Assembly (NCBI GenBank): GCA_029964075.1
Contig: CM057135.1
Location: forward strand, 21,540,863 to 21,604,862
Length of the DNA stretch: 64,000 bases
Origin: Patiria pectinifera
Taxonomy: Eukaryota > Echinodermata > Asteroidea > Valvatida > Asterinidae
Direction: 5' to 3'
Shown: positions 43,370 to 54,300 of the stretch, piece after piece
How positions within the stretch are numbered: position 1 is the first letter of the stretch
Layout of the letters: each line of letters opens with the position of its first letter
Translations under genes and position numbers: made by a program
Notes under the pieces: model-generated
The model's input: only the letters and a program-made list of their open reading frames with translations
Database searches by the model: none
Told to the model about the DNA's origin: nothing

Positions 43370-45022
43370 ATGTACTCATGAAATCACACAAATGTTTACC
43401 GAAGTGCATTGTGGGATTGAGTGGGTTCACTGCACCGCACTCGCAGTAGTTTTGTGTATTTTTGGTGGAAATTATTTTAATTTGCCGTTGCACCATCAAA
43501 AGCCATCGAAAATTACCCTAAAATGTGATAAATTCTTGTCTTAATTAATGTAAACTGTATTCCAGGTCGATGATTCTTAAAATAACAGAGAATTAGGTAT
43601 GCACAACACTAGTCATATATATCGCGCAGTAGCATGCATGGCTGCACTGTGTACAGCATGCAACGACTAACTTGCTACGGCAGAAAGTAGCAGTAAACAC
43701 GCTACGCTGTACATATAGCTTCAAGTACGAGCGGTACAACCGGAACACCCTTGATAAATGGTTAAACCAAATCAATACATCAAAACGGAAAGGTTAACCA
43801 CAGAAAACACATTTTTCCCCCCATCTATTTTTGCTTGGCACTTGTGACCGAGTTGACTTTGGACTGAGTTGACTCGAAACGCAAAGACGGGTTTCGAGTC
43901 AACTCGGTTCCATACCAAGTCGGTTTGCGTCAACTCAGTCCCAAGTCAACTCGGCCCCAGGTCAACTGTAAGTGAAAAAATAATGCCCCGGCAAGGCACT
44001 AGGGGCGAAAATGAAATTGTGATATGTTAGGGGTCGGGCCATGTAAGGGTACATCAACAATACACTGTTAAAGTGGTTACGCCATACAACGCTGATGAGG
44101 TCACGCCTTGCCGAGGTCATGCATTCCACACAATCCTGGCCTTACTTAGCGATAGCATGGTGCGCATAAAATAACAGCATCGTTAAATACTGGATTTTAC
44201 TTTGCAACAAATAAAAAATTAAAAAGTGGGCACCATGCTATATCGCTATGTATAAGGCCAGGTTTATGTGGAACGCGTGCCCTTGGCAATGTGCGACGTC
44301 AGCAGTGTGAGTCGTAACCATTTTAACAGTGTATTGCTGATGTGCCCTGACACGGCACAGCCCCTAACATGGTGCAATTTGATTTTTGCCCTAAGTGCCT
44401 TGCTTTAGCACTTTTCCCCATTGAGTTGATTTGGGACCGAGTTGATTGGGACTGAGTTGACATGGGACCGAGTTGACCTAGGACTGAGTTGACTCGAACC
44501 AACTTGATAGGAGACCGTTTTGAATCAACTCTGTCCAAAATCAACCCGGTCACTGGTGCCAAACAAAAATTGATGGAGATTCACAGAACGTGATGTCTTT
44601 TTTTGTGTATACATGTAATTTCCGTGGATAAACTTTCTGTTTTGATGTATTTATGTGGTTTAAAACATTTACCGATGTTGTCCTGGTTGTACCGCTCATA
44701 CTTGAAGCTATACAGCTCAACGTGTTTCCCCGAAACTTCCTGCCGTAGCAAGTTAGTTGTTGCATGCTGTACACAGTGCAGCCACGCATGCTACTGCCCG
44801 GCCATCGTTACTAGTGTTGCGTATGGTATACATAAATTCTCTGTTATTTTTAAGAATTATCATCCTGAAATACAGTTTACATTAATTATGACAAGATTAT
44901 ATCACATTTTCAATAGCTTTCGTTGCACAAACCAAAAATACACAATACTACATGTTTTCTATAGCTAAATCCCGCAATGCACTGTGCTAAATATCGTGTG
45001 ACGTCATCAGTACATGTACATA
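43370..45022. repeat. Large imperfect palindrome (about 1.65 kb) with GAGTTGAC subrepeats
   Basis: The left arm (GTGCATTGTGGGATTGAG, GTACAGCATGCAACGACTAA, CGTTGTATGGCGTAACC complement) is mirrored in the right arm; the centre is at about 44195. Each arm carries five to six short repeats of GGACYGAGTTGAC or its complement. Its arms hold the diverged ORFs at 43593 and 44603, which are not genes. Confidence 0.75.
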
Positions 45023-45466
45023 GGGTTATTCATGGAGCCATATAACATGACTACTGTACAGTCTTTGCCCAAGATGCATGTAGTATCTTGGATCAAATTT
45101 GCCCATTTTACTGTTAAATATAAACTGTGTGACATCTTTTCCCCAAATTACACTAACAAGGTGGGTTTGTGACTTTCTCCAGGCAAAAAAAAAACATTGT
45201 GTGTTAATTTACAGTAACCTGACCTACATGGAATTTGAGGCCAAATTACTGTCCTCAAACTGTTTTGCAAAAAAATTAGTACACGTATGTGGTTAATGAG
45301 TCTCAAACATTGCACAGGAATTGCAAATGCATAAACTGGGAAGGAAAAAAAAACTGCCAAAATATAACAATTTCTCTACCTGCCTACCTGAATTTTTTTC
45401 AGGCTGTTACTGTAAACACCATTTATTTTGTTTGGCCGTAGCTATCACTGAATATCAAAAGCATCC

Positions 45467-47991
45467 CTACTTAAACAAACCATATCTTGAAGCCACATAT
45501 TTACAACTGTCAACTCCTGACAAATTGCTCAGAATATCAAGTGGTCTAAAGTCGACAAGTTCACTCTGAGTCTTAACAACAAACGACTCTGGGTGTGTAA
45601 CATCAACTGCAAATGCATGGTAATGGCTGCTGTAAAAAATAGTGTCCCAAACCTGCAAGACGAAATATACCACAACTCTGTATACTAAAACATGCTGTAT
45701 TTGACCAAACACTGGCAATTCGTTGACATCATAGCAAACAAGAAGCGATGGTTGATACAATGTCCCACAGATTTTGACCCAATTTGCCTCATACACCTCA
45801 GTATCGAGTTCTGCCCCTGTTATTTTTTCTTGGGTGGGATCAACACAACCATCATCCAAATCCGACACAACGATTGAAGTTCCAGGGCCAATTTCTTGTT
45901 CCTGTAGAGATGACTTTGATTGTATTTGATAGATCTGTGTTATCTGGTGACGTTTAGCAACACTTTTACATATGTTCTTGTAATTGCGAACCGTATCGGC
46001 TACTCGACAAAAATAGTCATGTTTTGCCTCATACCTCATACACCACACGTTGAGGAGGGGACCTACTTTTTGCAGACAAGTAGGGTAGTGGACCATAAAG
46101 TGGTGTTTTGGCAACAGTCTCACATTTGGGAATGCAGCTCGAAAATGATTATGATGGTCCTCAATTAGAATGCAGAGTTGAGCAATCATACCTGGCGTTA
46201 ACTGGGGTGAAAATATAATATCCATACAGTCTAACAACTTCAGTAACAGGTCCCAATAAATGTTACCTTCCTCTATGTCATGCCCAACGATGAATGGAAG
46301 GTGTCTAATTAGACACCATGGTGTCTAATTAGACACCATGACTGCATTGCCTTCTGACCTACATCATTAGATGCAGAGTTTACTTTAACATATGATGGTT
46401 TGTCTCTTTTCTCCGTACGGCCAAAACCATGGCTACTTACTCGCTGGTTCGAATTATCCTCAGATAACAAAGGGGGCTCCTTTTCATAGACGAAATGCCG
46501 GAGTACCAACTTCATTTCATACTGCACAACTCCTTCAAGCAAGTCGTGCATCACATCCAGGGAAAAATTTGATAACACATGAAAGAACATGGACTCATTT
46601 AGCACTGAGCCCCTCTTAACTCCACATACATGAACAACATTTGCGTGTTCTTCAACTTCTTGGACATGGCGGTCATAAGACTCCTTCGTTCGCATTTCAA
46701 TTCCTCTGTCTTCTCTGAACATGTGCTGACAATTTTCTTTTGTTGTGAGACAGATACGACAGAAATAACCCGCCATAAAACTTTCAACAAAGCCAAACAA
46801 ACTATGAGCTCCAAGGTTATCAGCACTTATTTGTGTTAATGCCCCCTTTTTCATTGTTCCGTCTGGGAGCTGAACACCTCTCAATGCTAAACTGTTGAAG
46901 TCTTTGACTATGTGCGTCAGTATGCTATCAAACCCATATTTTTTTAAATCTTCCGTGTAGCAAAGAGCAAGAAGGTGAATATTCCTCAAAGAGGAATTGT
47001 ATTTAGGAGGCAGATTCTTTAGTACATAGTAAAATGCACCTATCTTGTGGATAGTTGTTTTTGAACCCAAAGGGTTTACTGTCTGAAAGTCATCATAAAA
47101 ACAGTGCACTTGTAGTGCATTACGGTCTTCTCTAAACAGTGGGTTTTCTTGAAACAGCTGTCCATCACAATAATCACGAAGAACATTGTCAGAACTTATA
47201 TGATCATGGGTTACATGATACAATACCTCAGGGTGTCGCATGAAAAGCTCCAATGTACTGAGGAGGGGAATATAAATGAAATTATCATCAACTGCCACCT
47301 GTTCAAGCTGTTTTGTTGATTTGTTCAGTTTACTTTCATAATGCACCCCCAATTTTATCTCAGTTGGCTCTACCATTCCATTGGTGGTGCAATACTTTAG
47401 ACGTTTGTACTCAGTATTAAGATTTTCAAACGGTTTTTCAAGAAGGCTAAGGTAATTCTGAATTTCCTCATAGGCAGCAGAATTTGTTGGTAATTCATGC
47501 TTTACAAATGCAGATGTTACAGCTGTAGATGCACTTTGTATAATATCACCGATTAACATGTTTGCAGAGTGTACGACGTCATTGAGACACCTCTGAGGAA
47601 CTGCAGAATTCGAAGCCAATTTACCAATAAAAGCAGCTGCCTCCGTTTGAAGACCATCTGGACTAAGTATGTTGTGAGCTTCTTCTTCTTCCCCTTGATT
47701 AATGTGAATCAGTTCATCTTCACCTTGATCTTCATCGTCTGATGATACAGTTTCATTTAGAACATTGTTGGGTTCTTCCACTGCAGGATTTTGTTCAAGT
47801 ATTAAATTGTCTGAATGCTTGGACATTAAATGCCGTCGGAGTCCACTGATTGAATTAAAAGTCCTGGCGCAAACTCCTTGTCCACACTTTAATACCAGTT
47901 TTCCATGATCGCACAAGCCATGCCTCAGCCTTAGGTGTTGAACCAATGAAGAAATTCGTCCAGTTACATATCCGCATACGGAACAATTCAT
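45467..47991 (-). pseudogene. EnSpm transposase gene, broken by a 20-bp duplication
   Basis: Two frames together span about 830 codons: 47991 to about 46340, and 46299 to 45467. The N-terminus has two C2H2-like motifs (CSVCGYVTGRISSLVQHLRLRH; CARTFNSISGLRRHLMSKH), then an acidic linker, then the animal EnSpm-type region (FYYVLKNLPPKYNSSLRNIH; ADNLGAHSLFGFVESFMAGY; FCRICL; LDVMHDLLEGV) and the C-terminal part (LLPKHHFMVHYP; WCMRYEAKHDYF). It would cut and join transposon ends. The frame is lost only at 46300-46339, where a 20-bp sequence is exactly doubled; both sides are otherwise intact. The start is 30 bp beyond the stop of the accessory gene. Confidence 0.85.
46300..46339. repeat. Exact tandem duplication of a 20-bp palindrome
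   Basis: GGTGTCTAATTAGACACCAT occurs twice in a row. The unit contains the perfect palindrome GGTGTCTAATTAGACACC. It lies in the transposase coding sequence and shifts its frame by 20 bases. Confidence 0.95.
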
Positions 47992-48020
47992 TGTTGATGA
48001 GTCACACGTGGTTCACGAGA

Positions 48021-48341
48021 CTACTCCTGTAACTTAGATCGCAGCTCTCTCACTCGAGGAGATTCATGTGTGGTTCCAACATCTATACCATAGAGCGTGG
48101 TCTGTACAAAAGTCCAGAAGTTCTGCAGTGGGCGAGCATACTCAAGACCAAAGACATAATGGGCCTTGAATAATAAATCAATGGCACCCTCTATATCATG
48201 AGCAGGACAGGGTAGGGCTGTGTGGTCAATGACTACATAGTAGTGGTTTATCTCCCGCCGTGACATACCTGTGGCCATTAGGAAGGGTTGCATTTTCGTT
48301 TCCTTTCCATTTTTCAGGAATTCTTCAACACTTGTTTCAGT
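48021..48341 (-). CDS. Accessory gene exon 10 (last)
   Basis: Acceptor TTTCCTTACAG. Reads TETSVEEFLKNGKETKMQPF and on to TTLYGIDVG...LRSKLQE and stop. The ALPCPAHDIEGAIDLLFKAH block is the most conserved part of the family. Confidence 0.85.
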   Translation of the reverse strand, partial: TETSVEEFLKNGKETKMQPFLMATGMSRREINHYYVVIDHTALPCPAHDIEGAIDLLFKAHYVFGLEYARPLQNFWTFVQTTLYGIDVGTTHESPRVRELRSKLQE

Positions 48342-51300
48342 CTGTAAGGAAATAAAATTTAATACAATCTTACTTTATGGGACCATCAACTGTATATGCA
48401 TTTTCGCCCTACATGTGAATCCTCAAAATTCCAGGAAGGTCGGGTTACCATAATTTGTTTTGTTTGGCCTTATCCTGGAACTATAAAAAGGATAGCTCCA
48501 TGACCTTATGTGCATTGTAATTTATACCTGCTCATTTTGCAAGGTGACTAGGTGGGTGACAATTAAGTGAGCACATCAGCCTTTTGTTGCCAATAGCATT
48601 TTCGTTCCTACTTACAGAAACATGTCCAAGTTTGGTGACAAAAGTGAAATCATCCTGAGAAAATAAGGTGTTACCCTTATTTTGGAGTCACAAATATTGT
48701 AAGCCTTCCCAACAATCTGAGAGTGCATATTCATTATATACACAATTAATTCTTTTTTTAATGACATGCACTTGTACCTTTGTAAACTGAACAAGCAGGT
48801 CAATTGCTGAATGCACAGATATCTTTGCGACTCCAGCTCGGCCCTGACCCGACGGTGGCAGAAGACAGAGGAGCAAGAATGTTTTTGCTGAAGAGGCATC
48901 CCATCCTGCAAAAAAAATATCAATAAAAATGTCTCAGGATTATAGTAGCATGCTGGTAGCGCCAATTGACACAAACAGAGAGGAGTTGGTGCAGACAATC
49001 ATAATGCAGTCAAGCACAAGTTAAATCACAAATCCCAGGGGCGGAGACCAAGGGCAGTCTTTTACATGGATCGAAGGTGCGTAACTTAAACGTAAAAAAA
49101 CTAAAATTGAGGCTGGATTTAAAATTTGTGATGGCTAAGTTGATTTCAATTCAGGTAGCCGATGGAAACAACGCAAACTGTACAAGTCAATAAAAACTGC
49201 ACCATTTGTAAATTACTAGTTGCCGATTTTGACAGTAATTATATCGTTCAACCTTTTAATATTACAATGAAGCAATCAATTAGCCACTATGATATCAACA
49301 GACCTATGACATAACATGATGCTTTGTTTAAAAGTGCATATGCCTATGAAACCCGAGCGTTATATCTGAAATCAATTGCCAGGGACTTGATACTTGGTGA
49401 TACTGAAAGTTATCCTTCAACAGCAGTCTGAATTAAATAACATTTTAAACTGATTCTATGGATTCTTTGTTGGATCAGCAATGCTTGAAAGCTGACCCAA
49501 TAAAGTTTTAACTCTGTGATTATTGTCTATCCGGGAAAAAAAAAGTTCCTGAGCCATACTTATTGCACCCAAAATAATCTTTCTGGGTAGGTTTTCATTC
49601 AGCCTATTACAGATAGTACATGTATGCATCATGCACTAGCTGAACCGACAAAATAAGGTTTACAAATATAGTAACGGAAACAAAAGTTTGGAGGCCAGGT
49701 TACCTCTAGGCATTTTAGAGAATCAATGTACGTGTCCAGCCATACCTCCATGTTTGTTTTCACCCTCTGCTGAGGTAATCAACTCGGAAGCAACGTTGTT
49801 CTTTGCAGTTGTCATCTCTCTTGCAAGCACCAATATTTTCGCCTGTATTTTTGGCCACTTCTCCAAGAATCTAGTGTGCCTTTGTGGAAACATCAGGGCA
49901 AAATCTTGCTCTAACTACATGAAAAAGACACAGAAAAATTACCTTTTGCAAGGCCAAACCTTGTAGGTTTATCAAATGCAAATGAAAAATTCAAAACATT
50001 ATTCACTGAAACCTCTGGTGGTTAATCAATATCAGGAAAATTGAAGCAGGAAGCAGTAGTATTTGGTGCTTATTTGCCGACGCTTTTTTGCTCGCTCACT
50101 CACTCGCTGTTTGTTCATTTGTTGGTTCAATGTTAGTTCATTGAATTCATCCCTTGGGAGGGTTTGTTGAGCAGATTTGCTTGCTGGGTTTATTGGGTTG
50201 GCTCAGTAAGTAGCTTCAGTCAGTCAAGAAAAATAGCCAGCAAGCATGAATATAGCTAACGCATATTCATAACGCTTTCTTTGTTCTAATGACATGTACA
50301 TAAAATTAAAGTACATGTACATTCATGTACAGTGCGTATATATTCATGGGAATGCGTATACTTACGGGGGGGGGGGATTTGGAACCACTGCATATATTGC
50401 CATTCGTACAGGGGCGGGGGGGGGGGGGGTTTGAAAAGTGGGCATTTCATGCATACATACTGTACTTCCTGGACAGCCCCATACCATATCAGTTCATTTA
50501 CAAATTTTGAAAAATTACAGGTAGTTAGGGACAAGACAAAAAACCTTTTTTTCATTCCAACTGAAAGGAACCCCCTATTGACCTTAATCTTCCTGTTTTC
50601 CCGCATGCCCTTGTGTCCCATTCTGCACCTGTTCCTACTTGGCATCAAAACAATAGCGTGGTCATGGTTGGCGAGCGCATTATATGAATAAAGTGGAACT
50701 CTTCTGATTGACAGTGCGCCATTGAATGCACATTTAAAATAACAAGAGCACAGGATTCCTGCCTGGCTGGTGGGCCAATTTTTCCCCATTCTGCACACTG
50801 GAGAACGGTTCCAGTCCCGTGCAAAATAGGACGGAATATTGTTTTTGGTGCTGTCCCTAATTACGTCCTCAATGTGGGTACAATAGAGCTCAGTTGTAAG
50901 GCGAGGGGTCATTAAGATTGTTGCCGTTGCACCGCCTGCACCCCCGTTATTAGCCGTTCTTGCATGGAAAGCAATAAACACTCGAGCACTGTAATGGGGG
51001 CTGGTTATACAATCAAGCAGGAACCCAGGTGGAACGGGGCCCGTGAGCACAGGGGACGAGGGGGTTAAGAATAGCCCCATCCCTCTTGTTCCGACGCAGG
51101 GGAACGACAAATATCTTAATGACGCCTCGTCTAACATAAAAAGTTTTATAGCATTGCTGACGTACCAGCCCTGGTGTATTAAGGAACCTTGGAAATTCCT
51201 GAATGATGCTCCCTGCTGTATTCTCTGCTTTTTTGACCTTGTCTCGTCGCAGAGGAAAGGTTTTCCGCATCCTTTCCAAGAATTCACCCTCCCCGCTGTA

Positions 51301-54300
51301 CATTTTTGGAGTGTGCTTCAGCCAGTTTACATCATCTTGGAGGTCCTGCGAATCATCCGTCTTTGAAGGATATGACCTCTGATTCATGGGTCCCCCTGTC
51401 ATGTTTGATGCTGACTTCTCCCGCTTCTTTGATTGTGGTAGTGTTCGATTGATGTTCTTGATCCTTGCTGCAAGGAAACCTGTGTTTGTCCTCTCATCGT
51501 AGAATGCTTCCTAATGTAAAAAGCAAAAAAGCAAAAGAATGCCTATATTCGGTGCCATTTGACTGAAACACAGCTACAGGGTGAGTAAAACAAAAAACGA
51601 AACCAAAATCCCAAAATTTATATTTCATATTTAACAAAATATGTAGCACCAAAAATAATGACTGGAAAGCCAATTTCATAAGCTACTTTTAGATGAAAAA
51701 AATACTGAAATTGCTCAATCCTTCAAAGAATATCACCATTTAAACACAATGACCCTAAATCCTGTCTCATACAAAAATGCAATTTCAAGACTCATCGTCA
51801 CATTTGTCTTCAAACATCACCAGCGATAAAACTTCAGTTTAAAAGTTAAAAACATTCAACAAAGTCCTTTTGAAGGCCCGTCTTTAAAAAAGAAGAAGTG
51901 GATTTCATAAATCATATTGTTTGCCTAACCAGGGTTACCTCAATTGTTGACAGTTGTTGAAACAAGTATTCTGTGTCATTTTCTTTGTTGTTCCAAACAG
52001 TTAAAACAAACAATAAATTGCTTTTTTGGATGAGACAGGTTTTAGGGTCATAATGCGTTTAAATGGTGATATTCTTTTTTTTCATCTAAAAGTAGCTTAT
52101 GAAATTGTCTTTCCAGTCATTATTTTTGGTGCTACATATTTTTTTAAAATATGAAATATATTGTTTGGGGTCCCTTTTTTTTTACTCACCCGGTAGAACA
52201 TGTCTGTTCCCATGCATGTCTATGAGCAGTGGCATATCTATGGAAACCAAGGGCAATGGGCTATCTTGGCCCCCCCCCCCACCCCCTCCCCCCATGGTGG
52301 CATAAAGATCCCAGTCCTCCCTGGCATGGAAAGATGAATAGGGTCATTCCAATGTCAGATCAATGAGTTTACCTCATAGAGCTATATTAAATTACTACAG
52401 CGCTAACTCTTAATTCTCGAGTGCGAAGACGCTAGTAAAGCTGACCTGGGCGCAGACATTTTGAATTAATGTGCGTGTTTGTAGAACATTATGAAATTTG
52501 ATGGATTGAATTTTCAAAGTGTAGGCCAAATACAACGCGCACAGTTTAAAAAAAACAAGTCATGGCTAGTTATATGCATGCGGATATACGCGCACGCATT
52601 GCGCCGTTTTCTGGTTTGGGCATGTCAGTTTTGGTAACCCACCTGAATAGAATACAAACCATATTTGTACACGTCAGTGCCTAAATTACAAAGCAATTAA
52701 GGCCGGCAGAGAACCTGCGCGCTATCACTAAATTACGTGTAGAATACATAGCTAAACATGGTTCTTACATGACCAGTAGCTGTATGTGGATCTTTCAATG
52801 ACGAGAATAGGTTTACAATGCCAAGTGCATATTTCCTCTTGATGGCAGATGGTGGAATTCGTCTGCAAAATAAAAGCCAAGATTTTGAGTGAGCCATTAA
52901 AGTATTCATATGTTAGTATGGTACACCCAACTGAAGTAATAAATGTGGCACCATGTTTGTCATATCCTGAACAAATATCGTATGGGAATGTGTTATCAGA
53001 GCACAAACTGCATTTAATCCTATTTGTATTCCTGCAGTTCTTATCTGTACACTATACAGGACTTTTGTTACATTATTAGAGCTCCTTAGACTTAACCCTA
53101 AAAGGGTGGTGGAATCCAACCCCCGCCACCAAAAAAAAAACATTTTCCGCAATAATTTTTTTCGCAACCCGAGCTGTTATTACTTTTTAACCTCCAGCTT
53201 TGCGCATCTTTTGATACCAAAAACATAATAATCAGACCACGGGTTGCCGCGTAGCGAAACATTTTCCATTGAAAACTGAATTTTCCAATACGTATTGTAC
53301 ACAGAGCAGAATTGCCATTCGTACATATGAATAATAAATTAGCCATAATTCCAAAACCTGTTAACCGATAGTCATGAAATTTCTTGGGTATTAGGAAAAG
53401 TTGCTCTATGCATGTACTGAGTTTCAAAATTTCTTGTCACTCGATGGCCGAGATCTTAGGGGGAGGGGGGGGGGGGGTGCGGAATCTGCCCCCCCCCCCC
53501 CCCCTTTAGGGTTAATATCAGCAACAAATAAATGTCAAATGTTTTTCGACAAATTGGGTTTTAAAGTCATGATTTCAAGTCATGAACATCCAAAGCTAAG
53601 GGAAACAAGCAAAGGCAAGAAAAGTAGTTTAGGCATTGAAGTAGTTTAGGCATTGAAGTATTAGTTGAGGCATTCAAATTGTTCTTTACCCATGCTTCTC
53701 CATCATGTGAGCAGCAGTAATGTTGACAAGAAGCCGCCTTGATCTATCCAGCAAGTAGTTGTGCTTATCATATTCTGCCAAGATAGCTTCTCCACCTGGA
53801 ACTCTCTGGAGTAAATCTTCTATGAACTAAAAGCAACAGTGTAAATTTGTGTCACAAAGTGGAACAAATTTTCTAGAAATATACATTTAAAGAGAAATGT
53901 GCACGGATGCCATTGGAAGAGATAAGCTATATGTACATGTATGAGCACTGAACTAATGATTTTGCTGAGGTCATTAATATCTTGATCTTCTCCACTGATT
54001 TATCTCCAAAATATAGCACAAATTTAAGTTGTCATCAACTGTCTCGCATTAGAGGGTTTGAGAAATGCTGTTATATTATCGCAAATAGGACTATGTCATT
54101 TCACATTTTGTGAAAGAAAGTGACCTTTTTGTTGCCATGTTAACATTACAAACAATGACTAAGCAATTAACCAATTAACCATCCCCATTTATTAGGCCGA
54201 CCTTTAAAAGCCACAGTATACATTTCACATAAAAAAAAAATTACCGTTGCTTCATCTTTTGGGGACAAAGTTTCAAAGCTGCGTTTGAGTTTCTTCACTG

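Noticed and set aside
43593..44968. ORFs sharing Tyr/Cys-rich residues at 43593-43775 and 44603-44968
   Set aside because: They are mirror translations of the two arms of one palindrome, not paralogous genes.
50286..51287. 333-codon minus-strand ORF
   Set aside because: It lacks family features and ends in low-complexity Pro and Cys residues. The true exon (51166-51510) uses another frame with good splice sites and homology-like motifs.
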